Origin: Enoplosus armatus
Taxonomy: Eukaryota > Chordata > Actinopteri > Centrarchiformes > Enoplosidae
Direction: 5' to 3'
Assembly: GCF_043641665.1 (NCBI RefSeq)
Contig: NC_092191.1
Span: forward strand, 20,491,501-20,555,500
Length of the DNA stretch: 64,000 bases
Shown piece by piece: positions 1-10,663 of this stretch (the stretch's first letter is position 1; every line of letters begins with the position of its first letter). The notes beneath the pieces were generated by a model. It had not been told where the DNA came from. It worked only from the letters and a program-made list of their open reading frames with translations, and did no database searches. The translations under genes and the position numbers were made by a program.

Positions 1-1850
1 TGTGTGTGTGGATTCATGCTGCCCTCTCTTACAGCTGGACCCTTCTCCCTGCCTGGTAGCCATGTTCCCTGTTACAGTAAAACTGATGTAATGTTTTGGA
101 ACAGCTCAACATCCCCCAATAAAAACAGAGCTCTGTGATGGGAGAGCGGTTTCTGCGGACGAGGACATGTTCAAGGGATTTCTCAGGAGCCTCGCCGTGT
201 CTGTCCTTCACATTAAACTATTTATCACAACTTGCAAAGCGCAAATAGTCCTGGGGCAGCCCTCAGCCTAATTTTAGGGTTGGTAGTAGTAGATTCCAAG
301 CTCTTATGTCACTTGTTTTTCGCCTATTGCTATTCCCCCCCTCCTTTTTCTTTTTTTCCCCCGCTTCTCCAACCAAAACCGTTCATCACTTAAGAATATT
401 AAATCATGTCACAGAAAGAAAAATCATTTTTGTAACCACTCTTCCAATTATGATCCTATATGGAAAAGTGGTCACCAGTGTCGCAGAAACCGGCAATTTC
501 TGTTGATATGTGTTGCACAAAGTTTTTACACCCTGCTGACCAAAATATCGGCCTTGTGGAGCCCTGATATAGAGCCCCATCCTCTGCTGCCAACTCTGCA
601 ATCTTTCCACTGTGGGGGTTTTTTTTTTGTTATTTTTTTTTTAAACCTGACATAACTCCAAGAGTGGAGTGGAGTAGTTTGACATTTTCATGTGAACATT
701 CTGCCATCCTGGGAAGGTTACGTCATGCTCAGACAGGGGCAGCTTATTGCAACCGCACTGCAACTCTTCTGACTTTACAAAGGAGGGACTGTGGCGACCC
801 GGTGGCTTTGTCGAAAAAATCGCCAACACACCCCTAAACATGGATGCTTTCCCTGTGTCTGGAACTCCACTTTAGACACACAAAAGACAATTCCTCCACA
901 ATAAAAGTCTTGACATTTTTACAGCCAAATGGGCCTGGATGTGTCTTTTTAAAGTCTTGCTCCAGCTCTGCTCAGCAGGGGGCGCCCCTGCCTTTCCCCG
1001 TCAGTTCCCATTTTGCTCTCACGGGGGCAGTGTTGCTCTGCTGTACCGCACGAAAACCACATTCCTGCAGTCTGGGCTCCGAGATTGGGAAAAACAAGTC
1101 AGGGAGGGAACTTGGAGGAGTGGTTTAAAAAAAGAATTTAACCAAAGTAAATCCATTCAGTGTTAATAATGACTCGACGTGTTTGTGCTGCAGGAGTGAC
1201 AGGCTTCTGATCGAAAGGTGAAAAGCTTGAACGTTTTCAAGTTCAGCTTTGAAACAATACAAAAGTAGGTCATGCGAGCAACAGTGGGCACAAAACTGTC
1301 TATTTTTCCATGTGTAGTGGACTGGAATAGGCTGCTGCTGCACTGTGGAAGTTGATTATGCAACCAGTGGATTCTAAAAATTGTACTGCACTCTGCCTGG
1401 ACTCCTCTCCGCTCATACTTGTGGTCTCACCCCATCCACAGGGGAGAGGGAGGGAGAGGCAGAGTTTCCTTCCATTACAAATACATGTGTCAGCTTCCAA
1501 GTGTGGTGGTCCGGAGGCTAGAGGGGTGGCCTTGTCACTGGTAGGTAGGCCGCTTGGCTCAAACCCCCAGGACTTTGCTGGGAGGTAGGTAAGGGACATG
1601 GGGTGGGGGTGGGGGTCGCCTGAGGAGCCATTTCCCTTTCATTTTAAATCCAGTGGTAGAGCATTTGAGCAAGGCACCCAGCTTCATTAGAGGACCAGGC
1701 TGTGTGTGTGTGTGCGTGCGTGCGTGTGCATGGTCCATTTGTATGGTTCCACATTCTTTCTCAGCCAGAGTTAAAAAAAAAAAAAAAGAAAAAAGAAAAG
1801 CAAAACCAACTTCCACAAAATTGGTTGTGTGATTAGAAGAAGAAGGGAAA
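1..1850. other. non-coding upstream region of zfp36l2
   Basis: I see no supportable gene here. The short open frames lack family resemblance and splice context. The region holds a short TG run at about 1701-1720 and an A-rich run at 1773-1800. At about 1651-1690 there is a small stretch resembling SINE fragments (a GGTAGAGCAT-like piece next to GAGCAAGGCACC). The block at 60-300 looks low-copy and could be regulatory, but nothing in the sequence proves this. Confidence 0.6.
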
Positions 1851-1857
1851 AAAAGTT

Positions 1858-2383
1858 TTGAGGGGTGTGAGGAGGATGGTGGGGGGAGGGGGAGGGGGGG
1901 GGGGGGGGGGTGGTGTAACTGGGGTTGGATTTCAAGGCGTGGTGTTAAAGAATAGGCGGCCAACCGGTGAATGGAAGTTTTTTTTTTCGCGGAGAGGAGG
2001 GGAGGAGGCGGCCCCTCGCAAAAGTTTGCACCGACTTCAGCTCGCCCCTCCCTGGCCACCGCCAGGCATTTATACCCATGCAAAAAGGATCGAGCGCACA
2101 GTGAAGCACTCTGGTTCAGCGCTTCTCGAGGGGAGGAACTAAAGCCACCAGCAACTCAACAATACAAACCTATCTCCCCCCTTTTTTTTCTCCCCCCCTC
2201 CTTCCTACTTCTACGGACTTAAACTGCACATCAACTTTTAAGGCAACTTCTTTGTTTTGTATTTTTTTCCCCACAACCAAAAACCAGTCGTGGCACAAAC
2301 TAACTTTTCCGCCCGTCGCATTCAGGGATCCTGGTCGGTCCTCCATGAAAGAGGGAGTGCGGCAGCAAACTTGGGGAAAAGAG
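1858..2383 (+). promoter_or_regulatory. zfp36l2: zfp36l2 proximal promoter and 5' UTR
   Basis: This GC-rich block lies directly upstream of the zfp36l2 start codon. It contains a purine/G-rich tract at about 1877-1911 and GC-rich, CpG-containing sequence at 1960-2060. A TATA-like TTTATA lies at 2069-2074, which would place transcription start near 2095-2110. The leader then runs through pyrimidine-rich DNA to the ATG at 2384. An upstream in-frame ATG at 2345 has a poor context (T at -3) and would add 13 residues that I do not recognise from the family, so I treat it as leader. The start site is inferred from TATA spacing only. Confidence 0.6.
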
Positions 2384-3916
2384 ATGTCTGCGACCGTCTT
2401 GTCTGCTTTCTACGACATGGACATGCTTTACAAGGTAAAAGTTTGACAAGATACAGGAGAGTTGTGTTTTATTTTGTTTGGGTTTTTTTTTTTTTCGTTT
2501 TGCGTTCAGGGCGAAGCACTGCAACGTAGCCGAATGAGCGTGCTCCAGCTCCGGCGGAGTTACGTTAGCATGCGTCCAGCTGCTGCTGCTGCAGCAACAA
2601 GTTGTAGCGTCGCAGGCAAACAAAGTTGTCTTTAACATGCCATGTGGTCAGAACAGTCACAGAATTGGTGCCTGACGTACGTTGCTAACTCGTGTCTTTT
2701 TTCCTCCCCGCAGCAAGATAAAAGCATAAACATGAACGCCCTCCACATCAACAGCATGCTGGACAAGAAGGCGGTGGGGGCTCCGGTCACGACTCCGGGC
2801 TCCGGCGGCTCCTTCACGCCGGGATTTTTCCGCAGAAACTCGACCAGCAACGTGGAGGCGATGAACAACGGCAACAAATACTCGATGGGCTCCTACGGCA
2901 GCCTGAAGGAGAACACGCCGAGCAGCAACAGCAGCGCCACGGCCCTCATGAACAAGGAGAACAAGTTCCGCGACCGCGCTTACAGCGAGAGCGGGGACCG
3001 GGGCGTGCTGCAGCAGAAGACCGGCTCTCAGATCAACTCCACCCGCTACAAGACCGAGCTGTGCCGGCCATTCGAGGAGAACGGGTCGTGCAAGTACGGG
3101 GAGAAATGTCAGTTCGCTCACGGCTACCACGAGTTGAGGAGCTTGTCCCGCCACCCTAAATACAAAACGGAGCCATGCCGCACCTTCCACACCATCGGTT
3201 TCTGCCCATACGGCCCCCGGTGTCACTTTATCCACAACGCCGACGAGCGCCGGCCCGCTCCGGCCGCCAACGCCAACGTGCAGGCGGGGGAGCCCAGGTC
3301 GGCCCGCGAGCTGTGCGGCTACGGCCACAGGGAGGTCCTGCCGCCGCAGCAGCTCGGCTACACCCAGAGGGACAGACCAAAGCTTCACCACAGCCTCAGC
3401 TTCTCCGGCTTCTCCACCCACCACGGACTCGAGTCTCCCCTGCTCGACAGCCCCACGTCCAGGACCCCGCCGCCACCCACCACCGCCTCCTCCTGCACCT
3501 CCGTCTCCAGCTTCTACGAGGAGGTGCTCTCTCCCAACTCCATGTCCTGCATCAACAGTGCCTTCTCCTTCCCCGGGCAGGACTTAAAGGCCTTGCTGGC
3601 CCCCCTGGCCGTGCACACCCCCAGCGGCTACGCCAACAACCACTCCACCGGTGCCTACTACGGGAACATGCAGAGCAGCGTGTGCCCGCCCTCCCCTCCG
3701 ACCTACAACATGAGCCACTTGCAGGCGCTGCGCCGCCTCAGCGAGTCGCCGGTGTTCGAGCCTCCTCCCAGCCCGCCAGACTCGCTCTCTGACCGGGAGA
3801 GCTACGCGAGCGGGTCCCTCAGCTCTTCCGGGAGCCTCAGCGGCTCCGAGTCCCCGAGTCTGGACGCTGGAAGGCGTTTGCCAATCTTCAGCAGGCTGTC
3901 GATTTCAGACGACTAA
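2384..3916 (+). CDS. zfp36l2: mRNA decay activator Zfp36l2 (TIS11/BRF2 family CCCH zinc-finger protein), two exons
   Basis: The coding exons are 2384-2434 and 2714-3916 (stop TAA 3914-3916), giving 417 residues. The protein binds UUAUUUA-type AU-rich elements in mRNA 3' UTRs and recruits the CCR4-NOT deadenylase to trigger decay, mainly in the cytoplasm. Exon 1 encodes [17 protein letters not shown], matching the ZFP36L2 N terminus. Exon 2 has the LDKKAVG and KENKFRDR blocks. Two tandem CCCH fingers follow: C134-X8-C143-X5-C149-X3-H153 and C172-X8-C181-X5-C187-X3-H191, with the family's 18-residue linker. Next are the [10 protein letters not shown] segment (about 241-250), [12 protein letters not shown] and [11 protein letters not shown]. 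The C terminus [14 protein letters not shown] is the CNOT1-binding motif. RRNS around S60 is a basophilic phosphosite candidate. The MSA/FYD start and the ADERRPAP tail of finger 2 favour L2 over L1. One oddity is that the lead-in to finger 2 reads YKTEPC rather than the usual YKTELC. Confidence 0.97.
2435..2713 (+). other. zfp36l2: zfp36l2 intron (279 bp)
   Basis: The donor GTAAAA follows the Lys17 codon at 2434 and the acceptor CCCCGCAG ends at 2713. The intron is phase 0. Joining the exons gives one continuous family-like frame. A single intron after about 17 codons matches the gene structure known for ZFP36, ZFP36L1 and ZFP36L2. The upstream part of the exon-2 frame (2642-2713) is intronic and not translated. 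Confidence 0.93.
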
Positions 3917-4087
3917 TAATATTTTGTTTTCACATGGATTTATGGACGGGGTCAGGCAGGGTGGTTGAGGAGCCGGAGGGGGTGTCGGTGAGTGAGGTAG
4001 ACTGTCCTTCAAGCAGAGGATCCCGGTTAAGCCCCCCTCACCTCTCCCTCCTGGCCCTCTACCCAATTTCAGCAGCAACCGCCCTGC

Positions 4088-4216
4088 CGAAGTGCCTTTT
4101 GAGCAAGACATTGAATCCCTAGCAGCTCCAGGGGTGCTGACCCTGCTCTGACCTCCCTGGAGGGGGGCAAGAGAAGAGAATTTCACCCACAGGGATCAAT
4201 AAAGCTTCATACAGTT
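4088..4216 (+). mobile_element. SINE-type tail embedded in the zfp36l2 3' UTR
   Basis: The stretch reads like the 3' half of a common fish SINE/LINE tail. It has GAGCAAGACATTGAATCCC, then an AGCAGCTCCAGGGGTGCTG-like block, a TCTGACC block and an ending GGGATCAATAAAG. The same ending GGGATCAATAAAG occurs at 45578-45590. A second relic of this type, TGCCTTGCCCAAGGGC, lies near 4323-4338. Recognition is from memory of fish repeats plus this in-window match. Confidence 0.6.
4198..4203 (+). terminator. zfp36l2: candidate proximal poly(A) signal AATAAA (SINE-derived)
   Basis: A canonical AATAAA lies about 280 bases after the stop codon, inside the SINE-like tail. If used, it would produce a short mRNA lacking all three AU-rich elements downstream. 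Confidence 0.4.
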
Positions 4217-4778
4217 TAAAGTGTCCTTGACCTGGCATTAGTTTAGTGTTTTTGTTTTTTTCTTCTTGTATGTAATATAGCTGTATTAAAACTTTAGATA
4301 GCAAACAGAAGGCATTCCATCAGTGCCTTGCCCAAGGGCTCATGGCAGCCCCCTCTCCCCTTTTGCTCTATCAGGCAAGCCACACTTTTCCTGGGATTAG
4401 ATGTGTGGGTAACATGACTTGACAAGAAGAAGAGACTGTAAGCGGTTTTTCAGATTTCCTCCCATCCTGCCAAGAATATGCCTTGACTCAAAGTAACATT
4501 TTTTTTTTCTTTATCAAAGTGTTTTGGGTTTTTGTTTTTTTTTTCTTCTTCTTTTTTTTTTTTCCCTCCTCTGAAAGCTTCAACTTCCATTCCAGATCTG
4601 TCTTCTCCCAGCGCCACCCAGTGGTTCGTTTGGTTAGTCTAGTTTGTTGCTTGGTTAAAAAGCACTCTTGAGTTGGGTTTGTTTGGGGAAATCACTGCTG
4701 ATGGTTGAGTATATATTTTTTTAGCTGTTTTTTGAGTGATTTACATAGCTGTGCATAACTGGCTATGGACTATTTAAC

Positions 4779-4787
4779 TTATTTATT
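4779..4787 (+). promoter_or_regulatory. zfp36l2: AU-rich element nonamer TTATTTATT
   Basis: This exact UUAUUUAUU nonamer is the optimal binding site of the TTP/ZFP36 family. Two weaker sites follow at 4836-4842 (TATTTAT) and 5050-5058 (TATTTATTT). Their position in the gene's own 3' UTR supports negative feedback on zfp36l2 mRNA, as known for this family. Confidence 0.8.
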
Positions 4788-5926
4788 ATCTTGTGAAAAA
4801 AGTATAGGCTACATTGGTAATTTGTGTCCATACTGTATTTATCAAGTATGATGAAGCAATAGATCTATATTCTTTTATGTTTAAATTATGATCGCCATTA
4901 TTAATCTGCATAAAGTGGAGTGTATGTTCTTTTCACAGTAATATATATATTTTGTTTTTGTTTTTTCTCCTTTTTTTTGTAACTTCACTTGGTTATTTTT
5001 ATTGTAAATGAGTAAAAAAAAAAATCTTAATTTAAGAGAACGTATGTGATATTTATTTCATTAATTTTGTTTCCTTGTTTACGTTTATTAAAAAAAAAAG
5101 TTTGCGTGATTGCTGTTTGCTCCTGAGGTTGTGTGTCAGTGCTGTAGAAGGCTTTTTTTTTTTTTTTTTTTTGAGGATCCCTATTTAGATGTTTCCGTAG
5201 AATGTATAAACGATGTGGTTGTACAGACCGTCCAAACCTTACTTCTTTTTGTTGATCTAGATCAGACGTCAGTGACAAAGAACCCAAGTCAATAAATTAA
5301 CCAAAAAAGTATTTTTGTTTTCTCTCTGTTTGCACGAGGTCACACTGTGATTCCAGCCACGTGCTAAAGAATGTAGCAATCCCTTGTGCCCCAGTATTAT
5401 TGTGTAGTGCCTACGGGGTTCACCATCTTGACATGCCTTAAAATTAACCAAATAAAGTATTTTTCCTACACAGGCATCTTTTATACACAGGTTGAACTGA
5501 ATGTAGTGTTGGATTCTGAAACTTTTTTTTTTTTTTTGAAAGGTTGTTACCACTCAGACACTCTGACAAAAACAACCGTAACCTTTCTAAATCCCCATTC
5601 CTCTTTATCATTTTGATTTCCTCTTGCTCTGTTTTTCCTTTTTTTTTTTTTTTCTTTTTTTTTTTTTATATTGAAATCTAGTCTGAGTCTTGAGAGTTTG
5701 CTGGTGAGGGAAGTGGATGAACACGTTTGGTTTGTACATAGTAGGTACAGGGGGATGCGCACTATGTACTTTTGACTACTTTATCAGAAGTAAAGCTTTT
5801 TGAATGTAACAAAAAAACGGACAAAAAGACAACGAGAGTTGTAATATTTTTTTGGGGGAATCAGTTCACTACAAATTGAGTGTGAGACTGTTAACTTTGT
5901 ACTGTACATTTTTTTGTAGTTCTCCC

Positions 5927-5932
5927 AATAAA
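5927..5932 (+). terminator. zfp36l2: distal poly(A) signal AATAAA of zfp36l2
   Basis: The AATAAA is preceded by TGTA-containing T-rich sequence and followed within 30 bases by GT-rich sequence. Further AATAAA copies at 5291 and 5451 may give alternative ends. Confidence 0.7.
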
Positions 5933-5959
5933 AGTTCATTTTGAAAACGTTTCAGACTG

Positions 5960-6700
5960 TGGGGCTGTGATTTCTTACACGTTGGAGTTGGAAAACGCCA
6001 GCTGCTGATGTTCAGGTGCAGAGCTGCAGAGAGTGCGACAGCTCCGGTTCTCATGTCTCTCACAGAAACGCATCAGACGTCACCGTCTTCCTCCTCCAGT
6101 GGGAAAAGTCTAGAGGCTGGAGGGACGGAGTGTGTCCTGGGTGCAGTAGAGCCCCAGCTGCCTTGTGACACTACTTGGCTTGGGGCCCTCGGGGGAGGGG
6201 GAGAGGTGCTTTGCCCTCAGTGTACAGTAAAAGCACTGACCAGTTAGTTTTCCAGAGAAAGGCATGACCCCGAATCCCCGTCTCCTGTCAAACAAAGGAA
6301 GGTGGGCTCTGCCGCAGGAAAGAAATCTGAAGGTTCGTTATGAACATGAGAAAAGCAACACCGCCGCAGAAACTGATAGCTGTTATAATATTACATAATC
6401 CGTAATGTTCTGCTATAAACAGAGCGCGATGAGCGATGTGTCTGCCTGCTCGGGGGAATGAGGTCTGGAATTTTAAAATGGAAAATGTGTAGGAGCCCAG
6501 AGCCGCAGGACAGTTGAACGTGTTGGTGTCTCGGGCTGTGAGTCTGTCTGGATCCCTGCCATCAAAGGATAAGATGTTGATCTTTTAATACGTCGTGTAT
6601 TAAGATCCTTTGGTCTTGACATGTACACTGGCTCTCACAACTACCCCCCCCCCCCCCCCCGCCCCAATCCTCAGAGAGCAGCCACTTAAAGTATATATGG
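5960..6700. other. intergenic, no gene seen
   Basis: No coding frame with family resemblance is visible. The only notable item is a poly-C tract at about 6643-6660. The rest is low-copy-looking non-coding sequence. Confidence 0.6.
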
Positions 6701-6708
6701 AGATCAAC

Positions 6709-7330
6709 CAGTGATGGAAGAAGTAGATCCTTTCTAGAAGTAAAAGTACCTGTTTGACATATTGACTGACATATTTTGGTAGTTCAGTCCAGTGGTTCCC
6801 AATCTAAGGGCCTGACCCCTTCAGAGAGTACACAAGATAAATCTGAAGGAGGTGAGATGATTAATGGGGTAGGAAAAAGAAAAAAGAACAAACATTTCTG
6901 TATGCACACATTTGTATTTGCTGGACTTTTTTTTTTTTTTTTTTTCATAGTTTTGCCTTTGTGTGAAAGATTGGATTCAGTTGGTTATTTAAAGGACCCC
7001 CATCAGGACGGGAAATGTCTCTTTGGTGGAGCTGCTAACAACTCGTGACAAAGGGCTCCGACTGCTTTTTTTTTGTTTGTTTGGGTTTTTTTTGTAAGGG
7101 AAGGCCAAAAAGGTTTGAATCCTCTGGTTTCATTTTGAACAATGTCATTTCATAAGCTTCTCATGTACGTTTGTATGTAAAATCCGACATGTAAATAAAT
7201 GTGGTGGAGTAAAAAGTACAACACTTCTCCCTAAAACGTCAGTGAAGACGTGTAAAGTAGCAATAAAATGGAAACACTCGAGTAAAGTGCAAGTACCTCA
7301 AAACTCTGCTCAAGCACAGTACTTGTAGTG
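6709..7330 (+). mobile_element. fish MITE (hAT-like), interrupted by a second MITE
   Basis: The left end CAGTGATGGAAGAAGTAGAT at 6709 and the right part at 7137-7329 match a very common teleost MITE. The right part includes TGTGGTGGAGTAAAAAGTAC, then AAAATGGAAACACTCGAGTA and AAGTACCTCAAAA. The right terminus looks truncated, because its expected CACTG end is missing. The middle is displaced by another element at 6790-7136. Identification rests on remembered fish repeat consensus. Confidence 0.7.
6790..7136 (+). mobile_element. hAT-type MITE nested in another MITE
   Basis: The left end CAGTGGTTCCCAATC at 6790 pairs with a degraded right end whose reverse complement is CAGAGGATTCAAACC. The interior has ACAAGATAAATCTGA, GAGATGATTAATGGGG and GGTGGAGCTGCTAACAACTC, as in a recurrent fish MITE family. 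The flanking 8-mers GTTCAGTC and GTTTCATT agree at only 4 of 8 positions, so the target duplication is at best decayed. The same terminal sequence occurs at 32407-32624. Confidence 0.65.
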
Positions 7331-8051
7331 GCGGTAAATGGACTTCCCACACTGAGATTAGGGAGTGAATGATTGTGATGAACACTGTGCTCTATAGGTT
7401 TACAGCTGAGTGATTGCTCACGGGCGTGACAAATCTGAATGATCCTGCGTGTTGATTCACCGGTGAATCTTTCAAAGGGAGCTGATCAGAGACCTGTCAT
7501 TTGCGAGCGGTATCACTGTGCGCCGAGGTCGGACAGGCAGGAGATGGATGGATCGGTCTGGGAACTGAACGCCAGCCATTAACCAATAACTGATTAACCC
7601 TGCGGCTGTAAATGTGTGTCTACTAACAGTCACTTAGAGCAGGTAAAACATGGACAGTGGCGGGGCAACGTGCGGCCGCCCCCCCCCCCTTGCCCTGATT
7701 GGCGCGTAATGTTGGGTCACGTCTAGACCCACTAAAAGCCCTGGCCTACATTTCTCAGCGTGAATCCGCTGTGGCTGCGGTGCCTCCATTTCCAGGAGCC
7801 TTTCAAAGAAGGACTGCTTTCTGCAGGGCCATTCTGTGAAGTTATCAGTGGTAGCAAAGGCAGTAAGAAAATAAAGGGCCCAGGAGTCATGTGGTGCCTG
7901 GAGTTCATGCCAAGATAAGGCACGCTGATAAGGGCGCCGGCAAATATTTACTGTGTCCTCAGGGTTTCATAATGAAGTGTTTATCAGAGCAGAGCCAAAG
8001 GGCTTCACAATGCGCCGGGCCCTGCCAAGTAGGATCCGCGTACCTGTGACT

Positions 8052-8053
<2 letters not shown>
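7331..8053. other. intergenic; low-copy block at 7760-8040
   Basis: No gene is visible. A poly-C run lies at 7679-7689. The block at about 7760-8040 lacks simple repeats and known repeat termini and has AT-rich core motifs such as AATATTTACTGTG. It looks like candidate regulatory sequence, but conservation is untested. Confidence 0.45.

Positions 8054-8092
<39 letters not shown>
8054..8092. repeat. (GT)n microsatellite
   Basis: An uninterrupted GT run of about 39 bases. Confidence 0.95.
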
Positions 8093-8094
<2 letters not shown>

Positions 8095-8225
8095 AATATG
8101 AGTGTGTGGTGTCTCAGCATGTCAATCAACAAACCCACGTATAGTGTTTGATTTAGAGTATCAACGCTCATATATGTTGTGTCTGTAAAATATTTTTTCT
8201 ATATGAGGATGTGTATTGGTGGTGT

Positions 8226-8227
<2 letters not shown>

Positions 8228-8284
<57 letters not shown>
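8228..8284. repeat. (GT)n microsatellite, 57 bp
   Basis: One of the longest uninterrupted GT tracts in the window. The apparent His-Thr or Cys-Val open frames across it are artefacts. Confidence 0.95.
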
Positions 8285-8289
<5 letters not shown>

Positions 8290-10440
8290 CCACGCAGGGG
8301 TCTCGCCGGTTAATGGATCTGGAGCTCCGACAATGAAAGGAAACACTCTCTGATTTGTGATTAGGACAGGAAGAGTCCAGCTTCCTGGCCACCACCCATT
8401 TCCACCTCTTCTTCGTCCTGCTGTTTCCCCCCCCCCCCTACTTTCAGCTTCCCCTCTCCTCTGTAGTGGCGGCTTCTAGAAGTTACTATTTGCGTTCCAC
8501 CGCTGCACTGGGAAGCTCGGCTCGTCCTGGTATTGTTTTGGCATGCTAAGCCCAGACCTGGGGTCAAGTAGTAATCCCGCATACCTTTTAGACTCGGGGG
8601 TTTTGGCCTACATGGGTGCCAGATGGGTGGCGGTTTGCCAGATAGAAAGTGGAAAGCAGAGGTAGTTAATCATTTTTTTGTGTGTGTCGCAAGACCCCCA
8701 ATTAGACTTAAGGCCTTAACCTTCCATTTGATCCAATTCTCCCCCAGGTTTTGTTTTTGTTGATTTAGCAATGATGTAGACGATTACAGAGATTTATGTG
8801 ACATCTTCTATCTTTAATGAGGTATAATTGCTGCTTTTAATCAAAGTGAAAGTAGACTATTTCTCCTTTTAGCAGGGACAACCCCCCTAACCCCACTGAG
8901 CCAATAGGAACGAAGTCAGAGGGTCATAGTATTGATGTCCTGTAACTTTAAGTGCAATACACTCAGCGGTTTAGCTGCTATAGATTCACTTGGTCGTGTA
9001 TGAATGGCGGCTGATGTTTGCTCAAGTTGGGAGACGTCTCTGTACTTGTGCTACTGTTACACACTACACACATTTAGCATGTCGCACGTAAACATTCGAA
9101 TCATTTCATCACAGAAGTGAAAAGATACGCATACCTCACCAGGAAACCATGTTTGTTGTTTCCTGTTTGTGCTTCCACTCCGCTCCCTATCACTTAATGA
9201 TGCCTTCACAGATTACTAATGAATACTTGAATAGATCCATTGACTGCATGCCGTGCGGCAGATGCACAGAGAATCATCGCCGGGTTGTCCTCGGACTCTG
9301 CAGCTTCGCTTCGTGTCTGTTTTCAGAAGGGGAAAAAAAAAACACACACACTGAAGAACCCACTGGGTGATACCTGTGCAGCATCAAATGGCAGAGACAC
9401 CCAAAACAGCGACGAGCTTGTGGAGCGTTTAGCGGCCCGAAGAGACAGATGTTTCCCTCAGGAGTTGGTGGAGTCTCAATCGGAGTGAATATTGAGTTCG
9501 TCAGGTGACCAGAAACACAACTCCAAATGAATGCTAATGTTGCCCTGTGTCTGCTAAATGTGTAAATAGGTAACTCATTTTCTTAGGTGTCAATATGTCA
9601 GCGTTGTATTTACAACTTGCCTCCTAAAACTCCATCAATGCATGTTTTTAACAACTGAATCGAGGAAATCCGGGAAAAATAAAGGGAAATCCACTTGCTT
9701 ACAAGTCTTGATCTGAGTTAAATTCCCAAGAAAAGATTCCAGTTAGAGAACGTATACGACATATGACGTCTGGTGTTACTGTTGCTGCTGTTATCTCCCC
9801 ACATACTGTACATACTGTACTGGGGGTTCAAAGTGCTCCATGGCATAATACAGTAAGTATTAACGTCAAGTAATAATGTGAAATGTTGATGTAACTTCAT
9901 TTCATGTATCAGAAGTATGAAACTCTTCTGAATATAGAATCTTCCACCCCAGAATGACCACTGACAGGCGGTCACAGTTTACGTTAGCCTCTCTTATTGT
10001 GAGGAGCTAAAAACACACCCTTAACTTTATTTTCAGGCGGCAGCCTCCCGGCCCCCTCAGCTCGGCTGAGGTGACCTCCCCAGCTGCCGCGAGCTTACGC
10101 CAAGGTAAGCCACAGCGCACAGATGCTGAATAAGGTAATGTTGTTTGCCCAGTGGATCTGAAGTCCGGTGATGGTCAGAGGCGATGGGGGGTGGGGGTGC
10201 TCTGTCGGTGGTGTACAGGGCGGAGGGAGTTGGCTGAGGCCGGTCACGCTCAGCCACCACTGCCGCCGCTTGGTCCGCCATGTTCCTCTCCCCTCAACGC
10301 CTGCCGAGCTGTAAATATTTACAGAGCATCTTGTGAGAGGCCTGAGTGTTTACCTCCAATGCTTGTGGCTCCTCAGCGCGTGTGCGCATGTGTGTGAGCA
10401 ATGCAGACAAGATGCTTCTCTTGGTCCTCGCAGTGTAAAC
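8290..10440. other. intergenic, no gene seen
   Basis: The stretch contains a poly-C tract at 8428-8437 and otherwise unremarkable AT-balanced sequence. No frame resembles a known protein, and I see no paired splice sites that would build one. Confidence 0.55.
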
Positions 10441-10447
10441 CCTCAGC

Positions 10448-10471
10448 TGTGTGTGTGTGTGTGTGTGTGTG
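10448..10471. repeat. (GT)n microsatellite
   Basis: A GT run of about 24 bases. A (GA)n tract follows at about 10638-10663. Confidence 0.9.
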
Positions 10472-10663
10472 CGTGTCGGATGAGGTACTTCCCTTGGTCT
10501 CTCCACAGTTTACTAACACTGGCCCCTGGCTCTTGTTCAGGCCCTGGCTCTGAGCTCCATCTATGAATCAACAGTGAGAGCCAGCGGGCAGAGAGGCGGT
10601 CGCCCCTCACTCTACCTTCTCTGACCCCTGCAAATGACAGAGAGAGAGAGAGAGAGAGAGAGA

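Larger units (their letters stand above)
3917..5950 (+). other. zfp36l2: zfp36l2 3' untranslated region
   Basis: The segment follows the stop codon and is AT-rich from about 4220 onward. It carries AU-rich elements (4779-4787, 4836-4842, 5050-5058), many T-rich tracts and AATAAA hexamers at 4198, 5291, 5451 and 5927. The last hexamer is followed by GT-rich sequence and is the likeliest distal cleavage signal, giving a UTR of about 2 kb. Nothing in it codes for protein. The 3' end is inferred from the hexamers. Confidence 0.75.

Noticed and set aside
2345..2383. Upstream in-frame ATG extending Zfp36l2 by 13 residues
   Set aside because: Weak start context and no resemblance to the family N terminus, whereas the ATG at 2384 begins the conserved MSA...FYD segment.
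2657..3424. 255-codon open frame antisense to zfp36l2 exon 2
   Set aside because: It mirrors the GC-rich coding strand, has low-complexity composition (Val/Ala/Arg/Gly-rich) and matches no family. It is a shadow of the real gene.
3175..3792. 205-codon open frame in a shifted frame over zfp36l2
   Set aside because: Arg/Pro/Ala/Leu-rich product of an alternative frame in GC-rich coding DNA, with no domain.
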